In this document: positions 44,253-51,138 of the stretch, piece by piece
Layout: each line of letters opens with the position of its first letter
Numbering within the stretch: position 1 is the first letter of the stretch
Virus record (IMG/VR): IMGVR_UViG_3300044701_001873
Location: 43,233 to 107,232 of that record
From: a virus
Length of the DNA stretch: 64,000 bases
Direction: 5' to 3' (one strand)
Made by a program: the position numbers and the translations under genes
The notes under the pieces: model-generated
What the model was told of the DNA's origin: nothing
The model's input: the letters and a program-made list of their open reading frames with translations, nothing else
The model's database searches: none

Positions 44253-44845
44253 AATACACACTCCTTTAACATTTTTTTACACTTAAATATATCTGTATGT
44301 AGGAAGGAAGAATATTTTAAAATCCTTAGGGAAACGAATTCCCATACAGGATCTTGAAGTTTTTTATCGAAGTCTGTTTTATAGTTAAGAATGTTGTTCA
44401 AGATAACCATAGTCTCAAGAGAAATCTTCCCTTGAAGATGTTCCTTTAACAGTTGAGGATGTTTATTACCATCGATCATAAACATATTCTCAAAATTCTT
44501 AGACGTAAAAACCGTATCGATTTCCTCTTTAAAGAAATAAGAAATCGACTCGGTTCTTTTTTTCCAATTCTTATATCTAGTTTCACCATCTCTTATAATT
44601 TCACCAATCCAAAGAGACTGTGGATCATCACAACAAACAAAATTGGCAACAAAAAAATTAATAATCTCTTCGTCAGTTTTTTGTCGACTCATTTTTTCAA
44701 ACCACATCCTATCTTTACGCTTATAGAAAGCTTGAAGGGATGCTTTTACTTTTCCGCAATATTTTTGATAATCGTAATTTGGTTTTGTGAAATGATTTTT
44801 GAGAGCAAGATATGTTTTATAACAATTTAGAGGATCCAATTTCAA
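44249..44845 (-). CDS. 59: gp59-like helicase loader
   Basis: 198 residues (T4 gp59 217), mostly helical. It has the N-terminal LDPLNCYKTYLALKNHFT, the VCCDDPQSLWIGEII segment, and a C-terminal helix LQDPVWEFVSLRILKYSSFL characteristic of gp59. It loads the gp41 replicative helicase onto gp32-coated forks. It overlaps gp33 by 4 bp upstream and DUF1825 by 4 bp downstream, forming a coupled replication/late-transcription cassette. Confidence 0.85.
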   Translation of the reverse strand: MKLDPLNCYKTYLALKNHFTKPNYDYQKYCGKVKASLQAFYKRKDRMWFEKMSRQKTDEEIINFFVANFVCCDDPQSLWIGEIIRDGETRYKNWKKRTESISYFFKEEIDTVFTSKNFENMFMIDGNKHPQLLKEHLQGKISLETMVILNNILNYKTDFDKKLQDPVWEFVSLRILKYSSFLHTDIFKCKKMLKECVL

Positions 44846-45111
44846 AATACTAAACGTGCTCGTGAAGTTTTTTTCAAAAAGTTGAGTTCCATTGCTTGAA
44901 ACTTAATTTTTTCTTTCAATGGTTTTGAAAGAAGTTTAGGAACTGACTCTAAATCTATCTTATTCCTTTCACAAAAAATAATCACAGCATCAATATAATT
45001 GACATCGGGATTTTCTTGGACTATTTTTTCTACTTCTTGAGCAAATTTAGTGGGGCAATAAAATTTTTCTTCTAAAACTTTTTCAAACTCTTTTTCGATT
45101 GTGTTCTCCAT
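44842..45111 (-). CDS. 33: gp33-like late-transcription co-activator
   Basis: 89 residues from ATG at 45111 (MENTIEKEFEKVLEEKFYCP); a TTG 24 bp further upstream is a possible longer start. The C-terminus LLSKPLKEKIKFQAMELNFL and KKTSRARLVF is the conserved gp33 segment. gp33 links host RNA polymerase to the sliding clamp at late promoters, matching the ATAAATA elements in this window. It has a sigma70-type promoter upstream, as expected for a regulator made before late genes. Confidence 0.85.
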   Translation of the reverse strand: MENTIEKEFEKVLEEKFYCPTKFAQEVEKIVQENPDVNYIDAVIIFCERNKIDLESVPKLLSKPLKEKIKFQAMELNFLKKTSRARLVF

Positions 45112-45161
45112 TAACTCTAAGATTGTAGGTGACAATTTTTTAACTCATAAACGATTGCAAT

Positions 45162-45190
45162 ATTATAGTTCTTTGATTAAAGAAAGTCAA
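45162..45190 (-). promoter_or_regulatory. Sigma70-type promoter of gp33-gp59-DUF1825
   Basis: Minus strand TTGACT, 17 bp, TATAAT. The -35 box overlaps the stop codon of the exonuclease gene, so the operon restarts transcription inside the previous transcript. Confidence 0.78.
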
Positions 45191-45858
45191 GAAATTTGTT
45201 GAAGTTTGTCATTAACAAACTTTTTAATGTATTTGACAAGAAGTTTTATGTATTTCGTCTTATCATATTCCTCATAAACAACACATTCACCATTTTCACA
45301 CGCCATAATGATCACAAATTTTTTAACTGACAATCCAGTTAATTCGTGAAGCATACAAGCATATGCACAACATTGGACAAAGTATCCTTCAATCCAATCT
45401 CTTGGTTTTGGTTTTGCTGAGGTTTTAAAATCAATTATCGCAAGTTCTCCATCAAATTCTGCAATACAGTCAACTGTTCCTGCAATACCTAAAAATTCAC
45501 TATAAAGAGAACCTTCCAATGCGTGAATATTATTTATACGTCTTAGAGTAGGAATAGAAATCTGAAATAACATTTCTGATATAGGAAGAACATCAGAAGT
45601 GCATTTCAGATTTTTAAGATGATACTCAATTAATGTATGAGCATCAGTTCCTCTACTCGTTGCCTTTTTAGTAATTCGATTTGCTTCTACTTCGCCAACC
45701 TTTTTACGCCAGGACTCAAAGAATTCTTTTTTGAAATTGCTTGTGACTGACGTAATAGATACTAACTTTTTAGATCCGTTTGGTAATTTGTAATAACGAA
45801 CTCCATCAATTAATTCCCGATCTAATGTCGGAAGATCCAATTCAATATGATTAAACAT
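45187..45858 (-). CDS. PD-(D/E)XK exonuclease-like protein
   Basis: 223 residues. The core has GIAGTVDCIAEFDGELAIIDFKTS: D at VDC, then IIDFKTS as the (D/E)XK strand. These are followed by a Gln/Tyr helix (YFVQCCAYACMLHELTG) typical of RecB / MGME1-type nucleases, and the N-terminus has SRGTDAHTLIEYHL. Cyanophages often carry this gene next to phoH; a role in DNA processing or host DNA degradation is likely. The ATG overlaps the phoH stop region by one base. Confidence 0.8.
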   Translation of the reverse strand: MFNHIELDLPTLDRELIDGVRYYKLPNGSKKLVSITSVTSNFKKEFFESWRKKVGEVEANRITKKATSRGTDAHTLIEYHLKNLKCTSDVLPISEMLFQISIPTLRRINNIHALEGSLYSEFLGIAGTVDCIAEFDGELAIIDFKTSAKPKPRDWIEGYFVQCCAYACMLHELTGLSVKKFVIIMACENGECVVYEEYDKTKYIKLLVKYIKKFVNDKLQQIS

Positions 45859-46625
45859 TACAATCCTAATTCCATTTTAGCAAGAATATACTCTTTACAT
45901 AGACCAGAACGAACGATATCTTCTGCACCAAACTCAATAACATCAAAAGAAGGCATAATTCTTAAGATCTTCATAAAATCAATAATACCATTCTTTTCGT
46001 TTGTTTTCAAGAGATCTGATTGAGTTGCATCACCACAGAACATAATTTTAGAATCTTGTCCAACACGAGTAATAATAGAATCCAATTCGTGGAAATTCAA
46101 GTTCTGGAATTCATCAACGATAATGATTGCATTATCCAGAGTTGTTCCTCTAATAAAAGAAGTTGACCAAAAACTGATTGTTCCTTGTGTTTTTAGACCA
46201 CCATAAAGCATTTCGAATGCCGCATCATCTGGCATCTGAAACATAAACTTCACCATATTCTTATATGGAATTTGATAAAGCGATGACTTATCTTCGTGAT
46301 CTCCTGGAAGAAATCCAATCTCACGAGTAGCAACAAGAGATCTTACGATATAAATTTTATCATAAGGAGTTCTTTCATTAAGAACATCACAAAGTGCCTT
46401 GTATAGGGTGATAAAAGTTTTACCAGTTCCTGCTGCACCGTAAGCGACAATATTTTTCCCCGTATCGAAGGAGTCGAATAATTTTGTCTGATTATCTGTT
46501 AAAGGATCAATCTCTAAAAGATTTTCAATATTAATCTGGTTTTTTCTTTTACGCATTGCCCTAGCATTGGTCATCCCAATACCAATGGGTTGAATGTCGC
46601 CACTGCTCTTTCTTCTTCTTGCCAT
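45858..46625 (-). CDS. phoH: PhoH-like ATPase
   Basis: 255 residues. Walker A GAAGTGKT (63-70) and Walker B NAIIIVDEFQN (165-175) are preceded by the PhoH signature LTDNQTKLFDSF, with GFLPGDHEDK in the core. The short basic N-terminus (MARRRKSSGD) is typical of cyanophage versions. PhoH proteins are RNA-associated ATPases of uncertain function, widely used as a cyanophage marker. It sits in the operon with the exonuclease downstream and an 81-residue gene upstream that carries the late promoter. Confidence 0.92.
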   Translation of the reverse strand: MARRRKSSGDIQPIGIGMTNARAMRKRKNQINIENLLEIDPLTDNQTKLFDSFDTGKNIVAYGAAGTGKTFITLYKALCDVLNERTPYDKIYIVRSLVATREIGFLPGDHEDKSSLYQIPYKNMVKFMFQMPDDAAFEMLYGGLKTQGTISFWSTSFIRGTTLDNAIIIVDEFQNLNFHELDSIITRVGQDSKIMFCGDATQSDLLKTNEKNGIIDFMKILRIMPSFDVIEFGAEDIVRSGLCKEYILAKMELGL

Positions 46626-46634
46626 ATTGGTGAA

Positions 46635-46880
46635 TTAAATTTGTGATTTACTAGCGCCTGCTTTTGATGCTTTTTTGAGAACCTCTCCCCATCCGGGATT
46701 TTTATTGATATGCTTATCTCTCCAATCTCCTACCTCGCCGGAGGAAGGGCAAGTTGAAGGGTCAGACCAATCTCTATCCCAATCTGGATTATCTTTTTTC
46801 CACTGATCCCAATCGTGAACACTCATATTAACTTCTTTTTGTTCACCTGTGGTCTTATTAATAACGGGATATGTTGCCAA
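46635..46880 (-). CDS. Small Trp/Asp-rich hypothetical protein
   Basis: 81 residues with repeated Trp-Asp motifs (VHDWDQWKKDNPDWDRDWSD) and a C-terminal WGEVLKKASKAGAS. The first half (PVINKTTGEQKEVNMSVHDW) resembles the opening of small cyanophage proteins near phoH. Function not recognised. It has a late promoter directly upstream. Confidence 0.62.
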   Translation of the reverse strand: MATYPVINKTTGEQKEVNMSVHDWDQWKKDNPDWDRDWSDPSTCPSSGEVGDWRDKHINKNPGWGEVLKKASKAGASKSQI

Positions 46881-46905
46881 TTTAAAACTCCATATTATGT
46901 GAATT

Positions 46906-46912
46906 TATTTAT
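46906..46912 (-). promoter_or_regulatory. T4-type late promoter ATAAATA
   Basis: Minus strand GAATAAATAAAT, 26 bp upstream of the 81-residue gene and overlapping the end of the 52-residue gene. It gives late expression to the phoH / exonuclease block. Confidence 0.62.
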
Positions 46913-47067
46913 TCAATACAAATTGACGGTGCATCGTCACATTCTATACAATCAACGCACTCATCAAAGTCTGGATTTTCTTTGAGGAATTGTTGAAACT
47001 CTTCTTCAGTCATAAGAGTTTTAAATACATGTCCTGTAAGATGATCTTTAATGCACCATGTTTTCAT
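46909..47067 (-). CDS. Small Cys/Asp-rich protein
   Basis: 52 codons from ATG at 47067 (MKTWCIKDHLTGHVFKTLMT). The C-terminal half carries CVDCIECDD followed by a final cysteine, which could bind a metal. Function unknown. It lies 5 bp after the thyX stop in the thyX operon. Confidence 0.55.
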   Translation of the reverse strand: MKTWCIKDHLTGHVFKTLMTEEEFQQFLKENPDFDECVDCIECDDAPSICIE

Positions 47068-47072
47068 ATGAA

Positions 47073-47825
47073 TCAGGGAGAAAGTCTTGCTTTATGTAGT
47101 CTCTTTTCTTCATAATATGTCCAAACATTTGGTGCCCATAGTTTCAGATGTGGAGCAATTGCATCACACAATGCTTGAATTTCAAGTTGAGCATCTAATT
47201 TTGAGCGAAGATCCATAAAGTGAAGAACAGATCTAAGATTGAATGAAACTACAAAGTTCTGACGAATTGCCTGAGGAAGGTAATCACGAATATGTTCTTC
47301 ACACATTCCCTGTTCATAATACTCATAATACTCCTCACACTCACTCAGAATGCGCCCTAGTTTGCGTTGGCGGTGCTGTTGAGTCCATTCATACTTCTTA
47401 CCCTTACGGTTGGTGTAGAACCCCTCAGGACGCACGTAGAAGACCTCTTCAATATCAAGTTCTTTCTTGGCAACTTTAACGACACGCTTTCCAGTATATC
47501 TCTGAGATTGAACATCCCAACTTGTTCCAATACGGTGAGTTCTTGCCTGAACAATTACGTTATGAACAAATCCGGAACAAGAAAAAGTAATTCCAGGATG
47601 TTCAATCGGACCCCAGTGACCTCTGTCATTCGCAAGTAGTTGCTCAACAATCCATTCACCACATTCATGATTATTAGGAACTTGAACCTTATGAATCGGA
47701 ACCTCAGAATAGTCACCCTTTCCTGCCTGCCAAATGACTTGTTCTGGAATGGGATACCCCTGAAGTTTAACCACTTCAAGATGCTTGTCAAGTTCTAGTA
47801 GATCCTTTGCTTTAATAGGTTTCAT
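47073..47825 (-). CDS. thyX: Flavin-dependent thymidylate synthase ThyX
   Basis: 250 residues. The ThyX signature is at 95-109 (ARTHRIGTSWDVQSQRY), and GPIEHPGITFSCSGFVHNVIV and the C-terminal FMDLRSKLDAQLEIQAL match the family. The normal RHR start of the signature is THR here, the first Arg being replaced. It makes dTMP from dUMP with methylene-tetrahydrofolate and FAD, supporting phage DNA synthesis. The start overlaps the stop of the upstream 63-residue gene by 4 bp. Confidence 0.93.
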   Translation of the reverse strand: MKPIKAKDLLELDKHLEVVKLQGYPIPEQVIWQAGKGDYSEVPIHKVQVPNNHECGEWIVEQLLANDRGHWGPIEHPGITFSCSGFVHNVIVQARTHRIGTSWDVQSQRYTGKRVVKVAKKELDIEEVFYVRPEGFYTNRKGKKYEWTQQHRQRKLGRILSECEEYYEYYEQGMCEEHIRDYLPQAIRQNFVVSFNLRSVLHFMDLRSKLDAQLEIQALCDAIAPHLKLWAPNVWTYYEEKRLHKARLSP

Positions 47826-48013
47826 TCAGTTTCAATCTCCCAAGTTTCTTTTTCTTTTTTACGAAGTTTTTTAAGTTCCTTCATCATCTCTTTAATTTCC
47901 TGATATGCAGTCTCAGGACTCATTCTATTGGTAATCTCAAGTCCAATTACATATTGGACCTTATCCCCAAATCTAGCAAGTGCTCTTTCAAAAGCGGTTA
48001 AATCTTCATACAT
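47822..48013 (-). CDS. Small helical hypothetical protein
   Basis: 63 residues with an aromatic/acidic N-terminus (MYEDLTAFERALARFG) and a strongly charged helical C-terminus (EIKEMMKELKKLRKKEKETW). It overlaps thyX by 4 bp and the upstream gene by 3 bp (TAATG). Function unknown. Confidence 0.65.
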   Translation of the reverse strand: MYEDLTAFERALARFGDKVQYVIGLEITNRMSPETAYQEIKEMMKELKKLRKKEKETWEIETE

Positions 48014-48192
48014 TATGGTTCCTCGTAATAGTCTGGTTCATAATCACTCAAATTATCTTGGCGATTGCCGAACAACTCATCTAATTTAATGACATTATTA
48101 GGTTTCTTTTCTGCTTCTTCAATTTCCAATTGAAGAGCTTGAACTAATAATTCCATATTCTTGATAATTAATTTAACTTTTTCAACATTCAT
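48013..48192 (-). CDS. Small coiled-coil hypothetical protein, first gene of the thyX operon
   Basis: 59 codons from ATG at 48192 (MNVEKVKLIIKNMELLVQAL). A helical N-terminus with a heptad-like Leu/Ile pattern is followed by an acidic Tyr-rich tail (NLSDYEPDYYEEP). It is coupled to the next gene by TAATG. Function unknown. Confidence 0.62.
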   Translation of the reverse strand: MNVEKVKLIIKNMELLVQALQLEIEEAEKKPNNVIKLDELFGNRQDNLSDYEPDYYEEP

Positions 48193-48212
48193 TGGCGAAT
48201 TAGTTTTCTTTG

Positions 48213-48241
48213 ATTTTACATAAAAAAAGGAGGATTGTCAA
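48213..48241 (-). promoter_or_regulatory. Sigma70-type promoter of the thyX operon, -35 in terminator hairpin
   Basis: Minus strand TTGACA, 17 bp, TAAAAT, ending 21 bp before the ATG at 48192. TTGACA overlaps the loop and stem edge of the terminator hairpin of the upstream gene. Confidence 0.68.
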
Positions 48242-48247
48242 TCCTCC
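48222..48247 (-). terminator. Intrinsic terminator
   Basis: 8-bp stem GGAGGATT / AATCCTCC with a 3-base loop and a run of seven T on the minus strand. It ends the two small genes at 48254-48516, and its loop region contains the -35 box of the next promoter. Confidence 0.85.
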
Positions 48248-48253
48248 AGTAAT

Positions 48254-48355
48254 TTATGCAACTTGTGGTTGCTTTGCCATATTTAATTGTGCATCTTTAA
48301 GAAGTTTTTCCTTCTTTGCTTTTTTCTTTAGGTAACTAACAAAGTAGGTATTCAT
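48254..48355 (-). CDS. Very small basic protein
   Basis: 33 codons from ATG at 48355: MNTYFVSYLKKKAKKEKLLK, then a short tail with NMAKQPQVA. It contains a Lys-rich helix. Its ATG overlaps the stop of the upstream gene (ATGA), and a terminator follows its stop by a few bases; both support a real gene. Function unknown. Confidence 0.5.
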   Translation of the reverse strand: MNTYFVSYLKKKAKKEKLLKDAQLNMAKQPQVA

Positions 48356-48516
48356 TTCACACCTCCTTTGGATTTTTCCATATGGAGTTTGTTTCCATTT
48401 TCATCAACATAAAACATTGATCCGCGATAGATTTCTACGTGAGGTTCAATTTTAAATTTTTGATTTGGACGATTTGTGGTATCGTATTCAACACCACGAT
48501 ATACAACTTTTGACAT
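48352..48516 (-). CDS. DUF4278-like small protein (cyanobacterial type)
   Basis: 54 codons from ATG at 48516, behind a strong AAGGAG site. The motif VVYRGVEYDTTN and VEIYRGSMFYVDENGN matches the short DUF4278 family common in cyanobacteria (YRG-x-Y plus later YRG). It was probably acquired from a host. Function unknown. It is preceded by a 160-bp GC-rich structured region. Confidence 0.6.
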   Translation of the reverse strand: MSKVVYRGVEYDTTNRPNQKFKIEPHVEIYRGSMFYVDENGNKLHMEKSKGGVK

Positions 48517-48676
48517 TAGGGTTCTCCTTAATTTTGAGGCTAAAGAGCGTTCCTTCAGTCGGCGTTTGCGTTCGCTATTTGCGAATAGCGAATGAACGAT
48601 CCGTTCCGCGTCGGCTTACTTCCGTCCCATAGGGATGAACGTTATTAATATTTACCGGAAAGTTTTGTATAAAAGA
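48517..48676 (-). other. GC-rich structured intergenic element with strong hairpin
   Basis: A 160-bp gap between speD and the DUF4278-like gene. It is markedly richer in G+C than its surroundings, with CG-rich repeats (CGTTC, GCCGAC) and a perfect 9-bp stem at 48571-48592. No ORF of convincing quality. It could be a 5' leader, a processed small RNA, or a remnant of an inserted element. No clear sigma70 or late promoter was found in it. Confidence 0.5.
48571..48592. repeat. Perfect inverted repeat (hairpin)
   Basis: TTCGCTATT / AATAGCGAA separated by TGCG: 9-bp stem with 4-base loop, with no adjacent T-run, so a terminator is unlikely. It may be a protein or RNA recognition structure in the leader of the DUF4278-like gene. 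Confidence 0.75.
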
Positions 48677-49003
48677 CTACCGTTCAATATAACTTAACGT
48701 ATGACTAGTAGCATATAACTGCTGAATAATTATATCACAACCAATCTTTGGATTGCAATCTCCGCAAGTATAGACATCCACTGCCGCTTTACCATCCTCA
48801 GGCCAAGTATGAATACTAATATGACTTTCAGATAAAAGACATAAAACTGTAACTCCTTGTGGTTCAAACTTTTTTGAAATAGTTTGAATTACCGTAGCGC
48901 CACTAGCAGCCGCCGCGTTTTCTAGTAAGTCTATAAGACAACGCTCGTCGTCCAAAAGGACAAACGAGCATCCATACAAGTTAAGTAGATAATGCTTTCC
49001 CAT
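48677..49003 (-). CDS. speD: S-adenosylmethionine decarboxylase proenzyme
   Basis: 108 residues from ATG at 49003 (MGKHYLLNLYGC). LLSESHISIHTWPEDGKAAV (57-76) holds the Glu59-Ser60 autocleavage site that generates the pyruvoyl group. YTCGDCNP (79-86) holds the catalytic cysteine. SpeD makes the aminopropyl donor for spermidine and is common in cyanophages, where polyamines may condense DNA or stabilise photosystems. Full length for the bacterial-type enzyme. Confidence 0.92.
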   Translation of the reverse strand: MGKHYLLNLYGCSFVLLDDERCLIDLLENAAAASGATVIQTISKKFEPQGVTVLCLLSESHISIHTWPEDGKAAVDVYTCGDCNPKIGCDIIIQQLYATSHTLSYIER

Positions 49004-49014
49004 CAATTTTTTTC

Positions 49015-49209
49015 CTACAAATCTATGGGGTCTTGGTTATATTCATCCATGAGTTCCGAAACTACAGTTTCAGTTCCATCCATTACCTTAACTTGGTAAA
49101 GTGGGGATTTCATATATTTACGAAGACCTTTATATTTTTTAATCAGTTTATTTAGTTCTGCTTCACTTAAAGAAACTTTTACTTTTTCACTTCCAAAACC
49201 ATTACTCAT
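49015..49209 (-). CDS. Small hypothetical protein
   Basis: 64 residues: a basic helix (LSEAELNKLIKKYKGLRKYM) followed by SPLYQVKVMDG and an acidic end. The spacing to speD is 11 bp and it overlaps the upstream gene by 4 bp. Function unknown. Confidence 0.6.
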   Translation of the reverse strand: MSNGFGSEKVKVSLSEAELNKLIKKYKGLRKYMKSPLYQVKVMDGTETVVSELMDEYNQDPIDL

Positions 49210-49508
49210 CGTCTTTTCTTCTTCTCAGGTTCTTTATATCCCCACATCTTAGGGCTTACTGTTCCATATCCCCAGTCAATTTTTTTAACTGCACCAGGAC
49301 CATACTTATCATAATACATATCAAAAATACGAACTCTAGAACCTCTAACTAGATCAAGGCATTGTTCTTCACCTACGTTATACCAAATTAAATATGCATC
49401 ATTTGGAAAACTTTTATCCTTTGCCTGCTCCAGAGTTGTTTTTTGGAGAAGAATATCACAACCATATTGCGCAGAATTATTTCCATTCTCTCGTTTTTCA
49501 TCAGCCAT
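49206..49508 (-). CDS. Hypothetical protein
   Basis: 100 residues from ATG at 49508, preceded by AGGAGAATTCT; a longer reading would need a TTG. The middle has YLIWYNVGEEQCLDLVRG and IFDMYYDKYGPGAVKK, and the tail is Lys/Arg-rich (EPEKKKRR). This looks like a small cyanophage protein of unknown role, perhaps nucleic-acid-binding through its tail. Confidence 0.65.
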   Translation of the reverse strand: MADEKRENGNNSAQYGCDILLQKTTLEQAKDKSFPNDAYLIWYNVGEEQCLDLVRGSRVRIFDMYYDKYGPGAVKKIDWGYGTVSPKMWGYKEPEKKKRR

Positions 49509-49549
49509 AGAATTCTCCTGCGCCTTTTTTACTACATCACGAAGTCTAC

Positions 49550-50152
49550 TCACGAACGTCCTCCCCAAACAATATCGGGATATGCTTCTTTTATAACATC
49601 AAAAGATATTTTATATTTATCGGTAAGTTTCTTATCTTTTACAAGGCACATCAATTCTGCTTCAAGGGGATGAAGTCCTTGTAGCATATTAATAAAGATA
49701 TTCTCCTTACGCATCTGAGACATTGAATTACTCCCACCTTTCACAAAAATGTAAAAGTTCTTATACTCATTACGAATAGAAGTCTTTAACATATCCTCGG
49801 CAAAACTTTCAGTCCCGTAATATCCATTACTCTTCATACCTTCATTTTTTGCCTTACTCATAATCATGTCAGTCATATTTCCACCAAGGGAAGTCTGATC
49901 TTCAGCACCAGCATAAGGAACTGGACCTGGTGGAAGAGCACTAATTACACTTTCATCGTAATTCATGATGAAAAGAGTCACAAGACCATCATTACGATAT
50001 TCTTTGAGAACTTCTATTTTTTTCGTATTGCTTCTCTGCTTCGAAGCAAGTTCTAAAATTTCGTGCTGAAATGGATTGGGTTGAAGTTTAGGAATAGGAG
50101 CACTATTCGTCGTCTTCTTCTTCGTTGTCGTCGCTATCATAGTCATTTTCAA
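49550..50152 (-). CDS. Conserved cyanophage protein (DUF6433-like)
   Basis: About 200 residues. The C-terminal half (NEYKNFYIFVKGGSNSMSQ, FINMLQGLHPLEAELMCLVK, ISFDVIKEAYPDIVWGGR) matches a conserved family in T4-like cyanophages that I know as DUF6433. The N-terminus has three Met in the first five codons, and the ORF overlaps the upstream gene by 50 bp, so the true start may be later. Function unknown; strongly conserved, so probably core. Confidence 0.7.
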   Translation of the reverse strand: MKMTMIATTTKKKTTNSAPIPKLQPNPFQHEILELASKQRSNTKKIEVLKEYRNDGLVTLFIMNYDESVISALPPGPVPYAGAEDQTSLGGNMTDMIMSKAKNEGMKSNGYYGTESFAEDMLKTSIRNEYKNFYIFVKGGSNSMSQMRKENIFINMLQGLHPLEAELMCLVKDKKLTDKYKISFDVIKEAYPDIVWGGRS

Positions 50153-50333
50153 ACCTTACTGCTAAAATTTCATCGGGTATTAAATTGCCATTATTATCAA
50201 ACATTTCTGGGTGAGTATATGCAACATAATTTTTTTCAAATGTATATTGCTTTAACATCCAACCCAAAACGCCTCCCATAAAGAAAAACATAATTGATAT
50301 TAATGTTCCTAGAGTAAGAGCTACTGCTAACAT
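50103..50333 (-). CDS. Small membrane protein with acidic tail
   Basis: 76 residues. One transmembrane helix (ALTLGTLISIMFFFMGGVLG, 5-24), then a soluble part (HPEMFDNNGNLIPDEILAV) and a very acidic tail (DYDSDDNEEEDDE). Function unknown; a short phage membrane protein, possibly interacting with the host envelope. Confidence 0.65.
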   Translation of the reverse strand: MLAVALTLGTLISIMFFFMGGVLGWMLKQYTFEKNYVAYTHPEMFDNNGNLIPDEILAVRFENDYDSDDNEEEDDE

Positions 50334-50349
50334 TGTTTTTCTCCGAGAG

Positions 50350-50580
50350 TTACTTCTTAGTAATATCTAAATGAAAATCAAAACTTAAATGTATCTCTCT
50401 TCGAAAGAGAGATAACATCTTACCAAAACGAATGTGAAATGTTTTTGGTCTTGATGGCCTCTCCTTTCTATTATGTGTTCTTAACATCAATTCAAATCCC
50501 CGATTAATATGAGGATCTAACTTATTTAGTTTTCTTTTTGCGCCTTCCTGGTCGTTTATCATAATTATATTTCCAGGCAT
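50350..50580 (-). CDS. Small basic hypothetical protein
   Basis: 76 residues from ATG at 50580 or 70 from 50562. Basic and aromatic (INRGFELMLRTHNRKERPSR, then KTFHIRFGKMLSLFRREIHL). It overlaps the upstream 119-residue gene by 59 bp from the first ATG. No family recognised. Confidence 0.5.
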   Translation of the reverse strand: MPGNIIMINDQEGAKRKLNKLDPHINRGFELMLRTHNRKERPSRPKTFHIRFGKMLSLFRREIHLSFDFHLDITKK

Positions 50581-50881
50581 CTTCTAAAATACTAGACAAA
50601 TAATTTCTAATTTTCCTTGCTTGCGGTTTTGGGATATGCCCATAACCTTCACGAAGTTGTTTATGAATTTCATCTGAACCACCTTCAATATAATCATCTA
50701 AATCTCTAACAAGACTATCGATTTCATTTGCGGTGAAACTTTTGATAAATCCCTCAACTTCACATCTTTTTGTTTTACGAATTTTTAAATAATCATAAAA
50801 TTTCAAAACAAATTTTCCCTGAAAAGCAAAATCGATTGCTTTTTCTACGTCATTATAAACTTCGTAAAAATTAGTTTCCAT
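50522..50881 (-). CDS. Hypothetical protein
   Basis: 119 residues: a mixed alpha-helical core (FLKFYDYLKI-like segment, then SLVRDLDDYIEGGSDEIHKQ) and a basic tail (YDKRPGRRKKKTK). The start abuts the stop of the glutaredoxin (they share one base). Not recognised. Confidence 0.65.
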   Translation of the reverse strand: METNFYEVYNDVEKAIDFAFQGKFVLKFYDYLKIRKTKRCEVEGFIKSFTANEIDSLVRDLDDYIEGGSDEIHKQLREGYGHIPKPQARKIRNYLSSILEDAWKYNYDKRPGRRKKKTK

Positions 50882-51120
50882 TAAACTAGTTTTTTCTCCT
50901 GTAAGTATTGGACTGTATCAGAGCATCCGCCCAGATTTTCATGATCGTTTAAAACAACTTGCGGAAAAGTAGAACCTAAACCAAACTGTTCGTAAAATTG
51001 ATCCCTATTAAAATCGCTTCCAAGAGTGTAAACTACGTGATCAAGACCTGCCAATTCTAGCACTTGTTTGATCTTTACGCAATATGGGCAACCTTGCTTC
51101 GAATAAACTGTAAAATTCAT
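50881..51120 (-). CDS. Glutaredoxin
   Basis: 79 residues with the active-site CPYC motif at 11-14, FPQVVLNDHENLGGCSDTV near the C-terminus (cis-Pro and GG-x-SD binding glutathione), and a standard thioredoxin fold length. It probably serves ribonucleotide reductase, as T4 NrdC does, or cell redox balance. The ATG lies 18 bp after the stop of the glycosyltransferase. Confidence 0.88.
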   Translation of the reverse strand: MNFTVYSKQGCPYCVKIKQVLELAGLDHVVYTLGSDFNRDQFYEQFGLGSTFPQVVLNDHENLGGCSDTVQYLQEKKLV

Positions 51121-51138
51121 TTAAATATTCTCCTTTAA

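Noticed and set aside
48677-49006. SpeD start at TTG 49006
   Set aside because: The ATG at 49003 gives the standard MGKH start.
49613-49619. ATAAATA within the DUF6433-like gene
   Set aside because: It is internal to a coding frame, with no gene start at the proper distance.
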